From Thermoanaerobacterium sp. RBIITD (lineage in GTDB: Bacteria; Bacillota; Thermoanaerobacteria; Thermoanaerobacterales; Thermoanaerobacteraceae), in assembly GCF_900205865.1 (NCBI RefSeq), contig NZ_LT906662.1:1240001-1304000 (forward strand): DNA of 64,000 bases. Direction: 5' to 3'. How positions within the stretch are numbered: the first letter of the stretch is position 1; the number at the start of each line of letters is the position of its first letter. The notes below the pieces were generated by a model. That model did no database searches. It saw nothing but the letters and a program-made list of their open reading frames with translations, and was not told the DNA's origin. The position numbers and the translations under genes are program-made. Below, in pieces: positions 18,409-27,823 of the stretch.

Positions 18409-18572
18409 GTTTCAATTCCTGATAGGCAGGCTAAAAAGAAGAACAAATAGAAATGGTATGCAAAAATATTTATATGTTTCAATTCCTGATAGGCAGGCTA
18501 AAAAGCAGGATAATTTTAGTTTGAATCCGTTCAAAGAATTTTGTTTCAATTCCTGATAGGCAGGCTAAAAAG
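18409..18572 (-). CRISPR. Three-repeat CRISPR array between cas3 and cas4
   Basis: Three identical 30-base repeats (plus strand GTTTCAATTCCTGA... to ...GGCAGGCTAAAAAG) lie at 18409-18438, 18476-18505 and 18543-18572, with two 37-base spacers. On the minus strand the repeat ends in ATTGAAAC, the usual 5' handle of I-B and III-A crRNAs, so transcription is probably leftward like the cas genes. No degenerate terminal repeat is seen. A longer array may exist outside the window. Confidence 0.95.
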
Positions 18573-18754
18573 CGTTAAGTATCCGATAAAATGCTCTCTT
18601 TACATTCCCTTATTTCTATATTTCTATCAAGCTATTAATTTAATTATAACATACATTCCTGTCAAATCAATGATTCTTCATCACTCTAAAATAAAAAATT
18701 AATCGTCGATCTCCTATACTTTTTACATTATTAAGGGTCGACGACAAATTATTA
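18573..18754 (-). promoter_or_regulatory. Probable CRISPR leader
   Basis: The 182 bases between the first-transcribed repeat and the cas3 stop are AT-rich and gene-free, the expected place and size for a leader. An inverted repeat (TCGTCGA near 18702 and TCGACGA near 18737) lies within it. Assignment rests on array orientation only. Confidence 0.4.
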
Positions 18755-21121
18755 TTACCATATACTAATAATGCCCCTTGTTATAAATCCCGTCTCTTTA
18801 TCATAGTAATCCTTCAGCGATTCATAATTGACATATTTAAATCCTTCTACATCAGCTGGCATATTTTCTATTGTTGACGGTATAGATACAGTATATTTGT
18901 AAAAGTCAGCTTTAAACTTATCAAATAAATTTCTGCGCTCGAATAGATTTTTTATCTCTTTAAGTTCTATATACCTACTCCACAATTCCTTTGCTTCTTC
19001 ATTTATTTCTACAAATGCATCTACTTTATAGTAACCATCTTCTATTAGGGCAAATTTCGATATGCATGGTGTACCATCTTCACAGTCATATTTTAATTTG
19101 TATATAGCATCTAATATATCTCTTGCTTTATCTGATGATATACTATTTGAAACCTCATTATAATATTTTTCAATTATATTGAGAAATTCACTCTCTTCTA
19201 TAGTTTCATATTTTGATAAAATCTCTTTAGTTATATTCAAAAGTACTTTATCATAAATGTGTGATGAATATCTATTTCCTTTCTCATCTGCCAATGAAAC
19301 TACATAAACCTCTCCTTTGCCGCCCCAATTTCTATTGCATCTTCCTGCCGACTGATTTATGGAATCTAAAGGTGCTAAATCCCTTATAACTACATCAAAG
19401 TCAATATCAACACCCGCTTCAACAAGCTGTGTTGTTACTGCAATGCTGCACTTGCCTTCCTTAATCTTTTTTATTCTTTTGAGTCTCTCATATGGCAGTA
19501 CATGTGTTGACATGTATACTATATCTTCATCAGGCACTTTATCTTTTACCATATCATAAAATTCCTGTGCTGATTTTATAGTGTTTAATATAAATAAATA
19601 GCTTCTTCCATCAGTAAGGTCAAACATGTTGCATAAGTCATTTAATGTCATCTCAGATTTTAATACAGGATATATCTTTACTCTATCCATCTTCACAAAA
19701 TACTTTTGCCTATCGATAAGAGGATATATCTCGTCTTCTTTAAATATCAGCGGCTGTGTTGCCGTAACAAAAATCACATATGAATTAAGCTCATTTGTAA
19801 TCGCTAATAACAATTCTTTCATAAGCATCCAATATTGAGACGGTATTGATTGTACTTCATCTAATACAATTATAGAATCAGCAAGCCTATGAAATTTTCT
19901 TAATGTTTTGTTACTATTGGATATTATCGTATAGAAGAACTGAATAAATGTTGTTACTATTATCTCCGAGTTCCAGCCTTCTATCATTATTTTGACCTGG
20001 TCTGTTTCAAACTCTGTATTTTCTTTTGTATATTTCACATCTGATAAATGATGATGTTTTAGCAATAAATCTGAATCAATTTTAACCCCGTTAGCTTTTA
20101 ATATCTTTTCAAATTCTTGAGCGTTTTGCTCGATTATACTCAAAAATGGCAGTGAATATATAATACGGTATCTGATGCCTTTTTCTTTATATAATTTCTC
20201 TCTTAATTTTAATGCAAATGATATTGTGGTAAAGGTCTTTCCAAGTCCTGTAGGCAGATTTATAGATAGTATCCTTTTATTTAAGTCTATTTCTCTGTCA
20301 TTGACCTCTTTATAAGCTTCTTCTCTCAATGTATTCATCATATTTTCATCAAAAGCAAGTAGTTTTTTATAGTTATCAACAAGATTGCTATTTAGATTAA
20401 TGTCTCTTCTTACAATATTATCACCTATTACTACTTCACTTTTGTCAGAATCAATGAGAAGTGAAAAAAGATAGTTTAAATATATATATTTTGATATATC
20501 TTTATTTTTTGTAATCTTTCTTAATAATTTTTTTATATGCTTTAATTCATCTTTTATGTTATCAATATATTGATATATTACTTCTTTATTTAAATAAGCA
20601 TTTAGACCTATTTTATTCAGGTTATCATTTAATACCTTGAATTTATCCATATTTATGCTATCAAGTTGTTTTTTCATTACGTCAATCTCGTCATCTTCAA
20701 GGACCACCTCATTCATTATATCGTCAAGATTTCCATGATGCTTTTTTACGACAACATAAGAGATGAATGGCAATAATGCTCTTTCATCTTCTTTTAGATC
20801 ATATTTTTCAACATCATTTTTTGCAATGAAATAACATATTACGGCAGATATCAAGGAGTGATGAGTCTCCTTCATACCCCTCAATCTTTTTCTTTCGCTC
20901 TCATTTAGCAAATACGTTTGAAAATAATTTGTTGACTTGCCAAGGTCATGACATAGCGCTGTTATTAAAACTATATTTGACATCAGATCTCTATTTATTA
21001 GCTCAATATCATTTTCTTTTTGAAATTCATTTATTATTTTTGAACACCCGGTTAAATGATTCTCAAGGTATTTGCCGGGATGTGAATAAAGGTCAGAAAA
21101 ATATGATGTGCTCATTATCAT
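18755..21121 (-). CDS. cas3: Cas3 helicase-nuclease, type I-B
   Basis: A 788-residue fusion of HD nuclease and superfamily 2 helicase. The HD motif CHDLGKSTNYF is near residue 57, Walker A LPTGLGKTFT near 290, and motif II VLDEVQS near 421 (Gln in place of the usual His/Cys variants, common in I-B). Motif VI SAGRCNRNW is present. Cas3 is recruited by Cascade to unwind and degrade target DNA. It overlaps cas5 by 29 bases and precedes the array. Confidence 0.94.
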   Translation of the reverse strand: MIMSTSYFSDLYSHPGKYLENHLTGCSKIINEFQKENDIELINRDLMSNIVLITALCHDLGKSTNYFQTYLLNESERKRLRGMKETHHSLISAVICYFIAKNDVEKYDLKEDERALLPFISYVVVKKHHGNLDDIMNEVVLEDDEIDVMKKQLDSINMDKFKVLNDNLNKIGLNAYLNKEVIYQYIDNIKDELKHIKKLLRKITKNKDISKYIYLNYLFSLLIDSDKSEVVIGDNIVRRDINLNSNLVDNYKKLLAFDENMMNTLREEAYKEVNDREIDLNKRILSINLPTGLGKTFTTISFALKLREKLYKEKGIRYRIIYSLPFLSIIEQNAQEFEKILKANGVKIDSDLLLKHHHLSDVKYTKENTEFETDQVKIMIEGWNSEIIVTTFIQFFYTIISNSNKTLRKFHRLADSIIVLDEVQSIPSQYWMLMKELLLAITNELNSYVIFVTATQPLIFKEDEIYPLIDRQKYFVKMDRVKIYPVLKSEMTLNDLCNMFDLTDGRSYLFILNTIKSAQEFYDMVKDKVPDEDIVYMSTHVLPYERLKRIKKIKEGKCSIAVTTQLVEAGVDIDFDVVIRDLAPLDSINQSAGRCNRNWGGKGEVYVVSLADEKGNRYSSHIYDKVLLNITKEILSKYETIEESEFLNIIEKYYNEVSNSISSDKARDILDAIYKLKYDCEDGTPCISKFALIEDGYYKVDAFVEINEEAKELWSRYIELKEIKNLFERRNLFDKFKADFYKYTVSIPSTIENMPADVEGFKYVNYESLKDYYDKETGFITRGIISIW

Positions 21122-21821
21122 TTACCTCCCAGCATTTCTTTACATGGGATTTTATGCTCCTACCATTAACTTCATATATAACATCTTGATAGCTCGACAC
21201 AATACGTTCATCATTCATATCAACAGGAATCTTCTCTTTGAAATATTTTTTGCCATTTTCAAAGTCTATCTCATCATCTTCTATAAAGTCAACAGGCAAT
21301 ATTGACTCTATATATACTTTACTATCTTCAATTTCTTTTACTTTACATAAATTCACATAACAATAATCTGCTATCATTTCACTTAATCCAAGTGATAATG
21401 TATATACATTATTATGGCTTTTTATCTTATCTACTATATCGTAAAATAGATTTCTATCTTCGTGCATAAAATATATCCTGAACATAGGGTCTTTTAAGAA
21501 TTCTGTTTTTACCTGTGTTCTTGCTTCGTGTTTTCCGCTCTTCATAGGTATCCAAACATTGTCTTTTGTATTTATTAAATTTAAACCCATGCGAATCTTT
21601 TTTACAGGATTCATTATTTTTATGCCTATTTTGCATGGTCCAGATTTTAATACATTTAAGTATTCTTTTTTATCTATTCCAGCTATCGCACCTATCATGC
21701 CTTTTACTGTCGGCGGCGGTGGAAATGAGAATGTAAGGGGGGACGATGTTGTATAAAATTTTCTAAAATGGCCAAGGTCCCCAAATACATCAAATATCAA
21801 AGCATCCATTTTAACATACAT
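21093..21821 (-). CDS. cas5: Cas5, type I-B Cascade
   Basis: A 242-residue Cas5 with FDVFGDLGHFRKFYT and the signature FPPPPTVKGMIGAIAG. Cas5 binds the crRNA 5' handle and joins Cas8 to the Cas7 filament. It sits between cas7 and cas3, with 79 bases after the cas7 stop and a 29-base overlap with cas3. Nothing is missing. Confidence 0.93.
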   Translation of the reverse strand: MYVKMDALIFDVFGDLGHFRKFYTTSSPLTFSFPPPPTVKGMIGAIAGIDKKEYLNVLKSGPCKIGIKIMNPVKKIRMGLNLINTKDNVWIPMKSGKHEARTQVKTEFLKDPMFRIYFMHEDRNLFYDIVDKIKSHNNVYTLSLGLSEMIADYCYVNLCKVKEIEDSKVYIESILPVDFIEDDEIDFENGKKYFKEKIPVDMNDERIVSSYQDVIYEVNGRSIKSHVKKCWEVNDNEHIIFF

Positions 21822-21900
21822 TCCTTTCTTTAATGGTTAAGGAATTATTTTGGGTATTCCTAAAAGGTCTGTGCACTCAGAATGGCAATAGAAAACCTTT

Positions 21901-22878
21901 TTAGAATTTAAACTCTTCTACTGGAAAATCTTTTAATACATCGTCTAATACACATACGTTATTATTGATTGTAAATACTACCCTGTCATCCACAGCGTAT
22001 CTGATAGTTCTTATTTTATCCTTATGTGCCTTAAGGCTATCTATCAATTCTGTAATGTCGATTTTACCATCTTTTATGTCCCTAATTTCCTCATCTTCTA
22101 TGTCGTGTACAAATTTCAATCTCCTGTCAAGCTCACCCATCTGGTAATTGCCTTCTTTATATATTATCTGAAGTAAGAACCTCGGCATGTGTCCCATTTT
22201 TGAATTTGACATAAGGTTTTTAGTCCCGTTCCACATTGCTTCAAGCATAAGGCCTACATCATCTTCAGTAAGTGGTATATTTTGATTTTTTGCAGCATTT
22301 TCGTTTATTATGCCATAAAAAGCGATCAATGAATATGGAAGCAGATATTTTTCAGTAAATGTACCTTGATCTTTTCCAGTCCCTGAAGGCATTACAGTTG
22401 AGCCTTTGACATATGTAATATTTACTTTATGGAGTGATCTGCCGTATTTAAATTGAACTGGTCCTGTCCAAGTTATTGAAGTGCCCTTTTGATCTTTTTC
22501 TTCATTTTCTTCTCCTTTTTTAGCTTTTTTAGCTTTTAAACCGATTGTTGCTCCAAACAGTCTTAAGTCTATGTATTTTTTAATAAGTTTATCTACATCG
22601 CTAACATTATTAATCTTCTCTTCTTCTATTCTTTCTTCTCTTGTTTTCTGTTTCCCATCATCTTTTATTATTTCTTTTACAAAAATTCTATCTTTCATAT
22701 CTTTATAATTGATTAAATAATCCCTTATGGTCCTTTTAAGTCGAACATCTGTTACAATGTTTTGCCCTGTCTCTTCATCTATCCTCGGTTTATTTTCATC
22801 AACAGGATCCCCGTTTGGATTTGCAAAGCTTACATCATATAGAAATAGAACTTCTGACCGATTATTAATATTACTCAT
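21901..22878 (-). CDS. cas7: Cas7 (Csh2-type), type I-B Cascade backbone
   Basis: A 325-residue Cas7 with the family opening EVLFLYDVSFANPNGDPVDE and RIDEETGQNIVTDVRLKRTI. A Lys/Glu-rich stretch near residue 115 (KAKKAKKGEENEEKDQKG) looks like a flexible insert. Cas7 copies form the backbone along the crRNA. The stop of cas8b and the start of cas7 are directly adjacent (22878/22879), so translation is coupled. Confidence 0.93.
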   Translation of the reverse strand: MSNINNRSEVLFLYDVSFANPNGDPVDENKPRIDEETGQNIVTDVRLKRTIRDYLINYKDMKDRIFVKEIIKDDGKQKTREERIEEEKINNVSDVDKLIKKYIDLRLFGATIGLKAKKAKKGEENEEKDQKGTSITWTGPVQFKYGRSLHKVNITYVKGSTVMPSGTGKDQGTFTEKYLLPYSLIAFYGIINENAAKNQNIPLTEDDVGLMLEAMWNGTKNLMSNSKMGHMPRFLLQIIYKEGNYQMGELDRRLKFVHDIEDEEIRDIKDGKIDITELIDSLKAHKDKIRTIRYAVDDRVVFTINNNVCVLDDVLKDFPVEEFKF

Positions 22879-24636
22879 TTATTTTTCCTCCTCTTTTTTA
22901 TAAATGATATTTACAAAATCATCTGTTAAATTTATGCCGCAGGCAAAATAAAAATTAATCTCATCAACCGGCATATGCCAATCATCGCCTGCCAACAAAA
23001 GATAATTTGACGCTTCTTTTGCAAGAAGTCTTTTACCCTTGTCAAAGGAATCATATTCTTCAAGCTTGTTTTGGACTTTTGGCAAAAGACCTTTTATGTC
23101 TTTTTCAGTCATTTTAAGTCCCTTTAAGTTTTTCATAAATGGCTTCGCTTCTCTGTCTTTGTACTGCTTCCGTAAAAGGAGCTCTGTTAATGCACCAAGG
23201 AGAATTAATCCTCTTTTTAGGGGCGTCTTAAAATCTTCACCGTATTTCTCAAATATGCCGTCAAATACTCTTTCTTCCATTTCGCTAACCTCCATTTCGA
23301 TTAATTCCAGCTTTTCAAGAAAAGTCACTGCCATCATGCCATCTTTAATTGCATTTTTGTAGTACCTATCATTTGCGAATTCCTCCCTCACCCTCTTCAT
23401 AATAAATCTCAGCAAGAATGAAAAATCTATTGCCTTACCTCTAAATACCCTGTCTGTAATATCAAGAAAATATCCGTCGAGGTCGCTATTCCTTTTGTTT
23501 GAATCTGATTTTGAAAGGAAATTGCGTATATTTCTAAATGTAAATCCTTCTCCAAATATTTTATCTACTGCCTCTTTTGCTACAAATATTTCTCTTAAAT
23601 GTGATGGGAAAACATCCTCTATCAAAAGTAGTATTCTCTCTGCCGAATTTGATTTTTGTATGAATAAGAAATTCAACGTCAATGTGTCATCAGCATCTTT
23701 TAGATAATCAAGTATTTCATCTTCATCAGCTATAACTCTTTTCTTTATACTATTTTTTAACGTTACTAATTTGTTCGAATTTATAAATACATCAAGTACA
23801 TTATCTTTAACATACTCTTCGCCTACTATGAACCTTGGTATCAGCTGATATTTTAATCCATAAAACTTAAATGAAAGATTTGTTTCTGCATATTTTTTGC
23901 CTTCTTCAAGGGCAAGCCTACATTCAGGACATACTGGATAATTTTTCCATGATTCCTTTTCATTGAAACCTCCTGTAATATATCCTTTTTTATCTATCGT
24001 ATAAAATTTATATGTGTCAATTTTCCCAAATACCAAATCTCGCTTTTCACCGCATATAGAGCATACCTTATCCTCCGCATACAATTTCCTGTATTTTTCA
24101 CTGTCTATCAAAAGAAGAAGGTCTCTAAAAAGTTTATAATCTCCAATATATTTGTATTCACCACTATCTTTAAATTTCAGCATCAGCACGAGGCCTTCTT
24201 TTTTGGGATACTCCTTTCTAAACTTCTCAATTTCTTCTATAATTTTATTGCTATTATCTTCAAGATTCTTTTGCACCTTTTCTAAAAATACCCTATCATC
24301 ATTGCTTAATTTTGCGTTTTTGTCATTCAGAATATTAAACCAGCTTTCAATCTTTGTATTAAAAGTTTTCTTAGGTTCTGTTATTTTGGCTATGGGCATA
24401 TAACCTGGTCCATTTCCGCCAGCGCTTGTATATAGATATTTGCTTAATTTTGATCTTTCGTACTGCTCTACTTTAACACCATCGAATTGAATATCTCCAT
24501 TATCTACTATGAAATTTATCGTAACTATGTTGTTATATGTCCCATTTGAATTTGGATCCTCTATAAGTACATCCAAAAGACTTTTATTTTCTGCTTTTAT
24601 AATCATTTCGCCCAATTCTTTTACCGCATTTATCAA
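22879..24636 (-). CDS. cas8b: Cas8b large subunit, type I-B Cascade
   Basis: A 585-residue Cas8b of the Csh1/TM1802 type. A four-cysteine zinc site is visible as CSICGEK (near residue 192) and CPEC (near 237). The large subunit recognises the protospacer-adjacent motif and recruits Cas3. The C-terminal part is helical, as in fused small-subunit domains. It lies 15 bases after cas6 and abuts cas7. Confidence 0.9.
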   Translation of the reverse strand: MINAVKELGEMIIKAENKSLLDVLIEDPNSNGTYNNIVTINFIVDNGDIQFDGVKVEQYERSKLSKYLYTSAGGNGPGYMPIAKITEPKKTFNTKIESWFNILNDKNAKLSNDDRVFLEKVQKNLEDNSNKIIEEIEKFRKEYPKKEGLVLMLKFKDSGEYKYIGDYKLFRDLLLLIDSEKYRKLYAEDKVCSICGEKRDLVFGKIDTYKFYTIDKKGYITGGFNEKESWKNYPVCPECRLALEEGKKYAETNLSFKFYGLKYQLIPRFIVGEEYVKDNVLDVFINSNKLVTLKNSIKKRVIADEDEILDYLKDADDTLTLNFLFIQKSNSAERILLLIEDVFPSHLREIFVAKEAVDKIFGEGFTFRNIRNFLSKSDSNKRNSDLDGYFLDITDRVFRGKAIDFSFLLRFIMKRVREEFANDRYYKNAIKDGMMAVTFLEKLELIEMEVSEMEERVFDGIFEKYGEDFKTPLKRGLILLGALTELLLRKQYKDREAKPFMKNLKGLKMTEKDIKGLLPKVQNKLEEYDSFDKGKRLLAKEASNYLLLAGDDWHMPVDEINFYFACGINLTDDFVNIIYKKEEEK

Positions 24637-24651
24637 TCATATAACCTCCCT

Positions 24652-25392
24652 TCATAGGATTTCAAAGCAGCCGAACCCTTGTGAATTTTTCGCACCAAGT
24701 CCTGTATAATAACCAAGTTTTAGCAAGTCTAAATTGCACTCGATATCATAGATACCCATCCAGCCTTTTACGACTGTATTTTTATACTTTAAGACTTTTT
24801 GATACCGCTTATCTTCATCCCCGAGGGGGTAAAGCTTAAAATGCGGGTCTATTAACTTTTCCCCATAAATTATTTCATATTTTTTAAGTAGGTTATTTAA
24901 AAGCAGCATTGAAAAATTTTTGTCCCACGGTGAATAATAATACGTATATTTAATCCCTTTTTCCTCAATTGTCGAGTACATAACAACTGGCGATAAAAAT
25001 TTTATCCTCGCTCTATCTTTGAAAACAGGTGGATTTACAATGTTTAGTGAATTTAATTGAAATCTCTGATTATTAAAAATGCAGTAATCTTTTTTGAACA
25101 TATTTTTTGAGATATCAAATATAAATTCATCTATTGGTGACGAGATAGTTAGCTTAAAAGGAGGCTTTATTATTATCTTATTTTCTCTTTTTAAAATTCT
25201 GAATTCACCCTCAAGCCGAGAAAAAGTAAATAATTTAAAGCGTCTCTTTTCATATTTGAATCCTTCGTCATGCAAAAATTCGCTGAAATCACTGTCTGTC
25301 ATCTGATTGTAAATAAACCCTTGTACTATATGGTTGTACTGTAATGGCAGGTAAAGATCTTTTTCACCAGTAAATTCTATCGTAACCCGCAT
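24652..25392 (-). CDS. cas6: Cas6 CRISPR RNA endoribonuclease, type I-B
   Basis: A 246-residue Cas6. The N-terminal LPLQYNHIVQGFIYNQM contains the His often used in cleavage, and the C-terminal loop is GYYTGLGAKNSQGFGCFEIL. It cuts within repeats and leaves the 8-base 5' handle. It is the first gene of the cas6-8b-7-5-3 operon. The product may supply crRNA to both the I-B and Csm complexes. Confidence 0.93.
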   Translation of the reverse strand: MRVTIEFTGEKDLYLPLQYNHIVQGFIYNQMTDSDFSEFLHDEGFKYEKRRFKLFTFSRLEGEFRILKRENKIIIKPPFKLTISSPIDEFIFDISKNMFKKDYCIFNNQRFQLNSLNIVNPPVFKDRARIKFLSPVVMYSTIEEKGIKYTYYYSPWDKNFSMLLLNNLLKKYEIIYGEKLIDPHFKLYPLGDEDKRYQKVLKYKNTVVKGWMGIYDIECNLDLLKLGYYTGLGAKNSQGFGCFEIL

Positions 25393-25518
25393 TTTAACAC
25401 CTCTGCATTTTTTATATTAACACATTGACCTTCCATCATATGTCCTTAATAAAATATTTCTTAAAAATTTTTTATTTGCCAATACAGTATAATTCAACAT
25501 TAATTGACATTTTCCTTC

Positions 25519-25665
25519 TTAATTTTCAAAAATTGTAAATGGATATTTTTTATTTGATATCCAATTTGCTTCTGTTGCCTCATCTGTCTTAAATATATAA
25601 GTACTTTCAATATTAAAGTTCATCTCAAGTAAAATGTCGATAACCTCATATCTAAAATGTTGCTC
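25519..25665 (-). pseudogene. Unidentified C-terminal gene fragment
   Basis: The minus strand is open from 25665 to a stop at 25519 and has protein-like composition (YEVIDILLEMNFNIESTYIF, then ISNKKYPFTIFEN at the end). There is no upstream start region; the first ATG is at 25623. It looks like the tail of a gene whose front was lost. The family is not recognised. Confidence 0.35.
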
Positions 25666-25906
25666 TCACTTTATTTAAAAGCAAATTCATTATCGTTTTA
25701 TAATTAGAATTATTATACCATCCAATTATGTAAAATCACGATTATCAGTCCCTGTCAGCAAAAAATAAAGAGCGTTTTTAAATCGCCCGTAATCGCCAAT
25801 ATACTGTTAATATGAAGTTGGATTTTGAAGTAGTACTGCACCATTTAACTTGTTATTCTTGTTAATTTTGAAGTATTTGTCAAGGAAGCTTATAACTATT
25901 ATGCAA

Positions 25907-25934
25907 AAAGGGGCTTGATAATTCAAGCCCCTTT
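25907..25934 (-). terminator. Terminator of the amino-acid-binding lipoprotein gene
   Basis: A perfect 12-base stem (AAAGGGGCTTGA / TCAAGCCCCTTT) with a 4-base loop, followed by T residues on the minus strand, lies 28 bases after the stop codon. Confidence 0.85.
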
Positions 25935-25961
25935 AATTGCTTACGGCCGCATAAAATGATA

Positions 25962-27140
25962 TTACTGTGCTGCTACTTTTTCAACAAAGTTCTGTTTACC
26001 GTCTTTTAATTCTATGATAACAGCAGATTTAACTGGATTATGCTCACTATTTATTGTTATTGTACCTGTTACACCTTTGAAATCTTTAAGCTTTGACAGT
26101 GCTTCAATTATTTTCGCAGGTTCTGCTGAATTCGCATCTTTTATTGCCTGCACTAACATGCCTGCTGTATCATATGCAAGTGCAGCTAATGCATCTGGTT
26201 CTATACCATATGCTTCTGTATATTTCTTTTTAAAATCTTGAACAGTCTTATCAGGATCTGTGTTTATAAAGTGATTACTGAAGAATACATTATTAAGTGC
26301 GCTCTCTCCTGCTATTTTTACAAGATCGGGTGAATCCCAGCCGTCACCACCAAGAAATGCTGCAGTTATCCCCATATCTCTCGCCTGTTTTGTTATCTTG
26401 CCTGTTTCTTGATAATAACCGGGTACAAATATTACATCGGGATTTAAGCCTTTTATCTTTGTGAGTGTCGCCTTAAAGTCTTGGTCGCCTGCTACATATG
26501 CTTCTGTATCAATGACTTTTCCGCCGAGTTTTTCAAACTGCTCTTTGAAGCTTTGTGCAAGGCCTTTGCTGTAGTCACTCTTGTCATCAATATATACAAC
26601 TGCGGTTTTTGCATTTAGTTTCTTTGTTGCAAACTGTGCCATAACACTTCCTTGATATGGGTCTATAAAGCAGGCCCTGAATATCTCTTTTTTAACCTTT
26701 TTAGTATTAGGATCAACTGTAACATCTACAGCAGTACCTGAACCTGTTATCAACGGTATATGGTTTTGCATCGCAACAGATGATGCTGCTTTTACATTTG
26801 TCGATGTGACAGGTCCTAAGATTGCAATAACTTTATCCTGCTGTATAAGTTTCGTAGCCTGATTTATTGATTCATCAGATTGTGATTTGTTATCTGCCTT
26901 CAATAAATCTATTTTTTTACCAAGTACACCACCGCTTTTATTTATTTCGTCCATGTACAATTTCGCACCATTATATGATGATGTTCCAAATGTTGCAACA
27001 CCACCTGTCAGCTCAAAAAGTGCTCCTACTTTTATGGTATCTGATGATGCAGAAGTTGAACTATTCTTTGTACAACCTGAAAATAAAGCAACAATCATTA
27101 ATACAATAATAACTGATGTAAATTTAACTGATTTTGACAT
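25962..27140 (-). CDS. Branched-chain-amino-acid-type ABC substrate-binding lipoprotein
   Basis: A 392-residue periplasmic-type binding protein (LivJ family, type I fold). The N-terminus is a lipoprotein signal: basic start, hydrophobic stretch and lipobox LFSGC with Cys23. Family motifs include VGALFELTGGVATFGTS and AAFLGGDGWDSPDL. No permease or ATPase genes are nearby, so it is an orphan, using a remote transporter or acting as a sensor. It is a clear paralogue of the protein at 45736-46896. A sigma-A-like promoter and an 18-base palindrome lie upstream. Confidence 0.88.
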   Translation of the reverse strand: MSKSVKFTSVIIVLMIVALFSGCTKNSSTSASSDTIKVGALFELTGGVATFGTSSYNGAKLYMDEINKSGGVLGKKIDLLKADNKSQSDESINQATKLIQQDKVIAILGPVTSTNVKAASSVAMQNHIPLITGSGTAVDVTVDPNTKKVKKEIFRACFIDPYQGSVMAQFATKKLNAKTAVVYIDDKSDYSKGLAQSFKEQFEKLGGKVIDTEAYVAGDQDFKATLTKIKGLNPDVIFVPGYYQETGKITKQARDMGITAAFLGGDGWDSPDLVKIAGESALNNVFFSNHFINTDPDKTVQDFKKKYTEAYGIEPDALAALAYDTAGMLVQAIKDANSAEPAKIIEALSKLKDFKGVTGTITINSEHNPVKSAVIIELKDGKQNFVEKVAAQ

Positions 27141-27180
27141 AATTGACCTCCTTTTTCACAATATTCGATTGCTTTTATAC

Positions 27181-27255
27181 AATGTATGCTATTTTTTACC
27201 TATGTCAACGAATTAATAAAGATATTAAATGAAAATCAATTGATGCGCATCAATT
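27181..27255 (-). promoter_or_regulatory. Promoter and upstream palindrome of the binding-protein gene
   Basis: On the minus strand, TTGACA (27203-27208) and TACATT (27181-27186) are 16 bases apart. About 30 bases upstream of the -35 element lies the perfect 18-base palindrome AATTGATGCGCATCAATT (27238-27255), placed like an activator site. The cognate regulator is unknown. Confidence 0.55.
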
Positions 27256-27276
27256 TGGTAACAAAAAAATTGATAA

Positions 27277-27312
27277 TAAAAAAACGCCTTAACACATGTT
27301 AAAGCGTCTTTG
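27277..27312 (-). terminator. Terminator of the suf operon
   Basis: The minus strand forms a hairpin with GCTTTAACA / TGTTAAGGC arms and then a run of seven T residues, about 100 bases after the sufU stop. Confidence 0.8.
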
Positions 27313-27409
27313 CCTGTTTAATATATTAAACTAAAAAATCAACTTTTGTTTTAATTATACATTAATTTTTTCAATTGTCAATAAAAAAATTTTTGAAAGG
27401 TTAAAAATT

Positions 27410-27823
27410 TCATATAATCTTTTCTAGTGTCTTCCATGCGAGAAGTGCACATTTGACTCTCGCAGGGAAATCAGACACTCCTTGAAGTACTTGTGCATCA
27501 CCAAGTTCATCAAGATCTACATCTTTTTTATGAATCATGTCGATGAATTCTTTGGTCAGCCTCAATGCTTCTTTTTTGTCTTTTCCTTTTATCAAATCTA
27601 TCATCATCGATGTAGATGCCTGGCTTATGGCACAGCCGTGACCTGTAAATGATGCATCTTCTATTATATCACCCTTCATTTTGAGCTGTAATGTTATATC
27701 ATCACCGCAAAGCGGATTATGACCTCTCTCTTTTATTGTAGGATTTTTCATTTCTCTTTTATTTGGTGAGTTTTCGTAGTGTTCCATTATTATCTCTGAA
27801 TACAGTTGATTAAGATCACTCAT
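27410..27823 (-). CDS. sufU: SufU, zinc-dependent sulfurtransferase partner of SufS
   Basis: A 137-residue SufU/IscU-like protein. Cys39 (NPLCGDD), Cys64 (GHGCAIS) and a third Cys near residue 126 (VKCALLAW), with Asp41, form the zinc site. The insertion between the second and third Cys is typical of SufU rather than IscU. SufU accepts sulfur from SufS and passes it to SufB. It overlaps sufS by 4 bases and is the last gene of the operon. Confidence 0.93.
   Translation of the reverse strand: MSDLNQLYSEIIMEHYENSPNKREMKNPTIKERGHNPLCGDDITLQLKMKGDIIEDASFTGHGCAISQASTSMMIDLIKGKDKKEALRLTKEFIDMIHKKDVDLDELGDAQVLQGVSDFPARVKCALLAWKTLEKII

Larger units (their letters stand above)
25393..25961. other. 569-base gap right of the CRISPR island with coding debris
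   Basis: No intact gene. Besides the fragment at 25519-25665, the minus strand at 25726-25806 reads QYIGDYGRFKNALYFLLTG and onward to a stop, which recalls the YIGDYKLFRD segment of the intact cas8b in this window; it could be debris of a second cas8-like gene, but the match is short. A terminator closes the right side. Confidence 0.45.
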
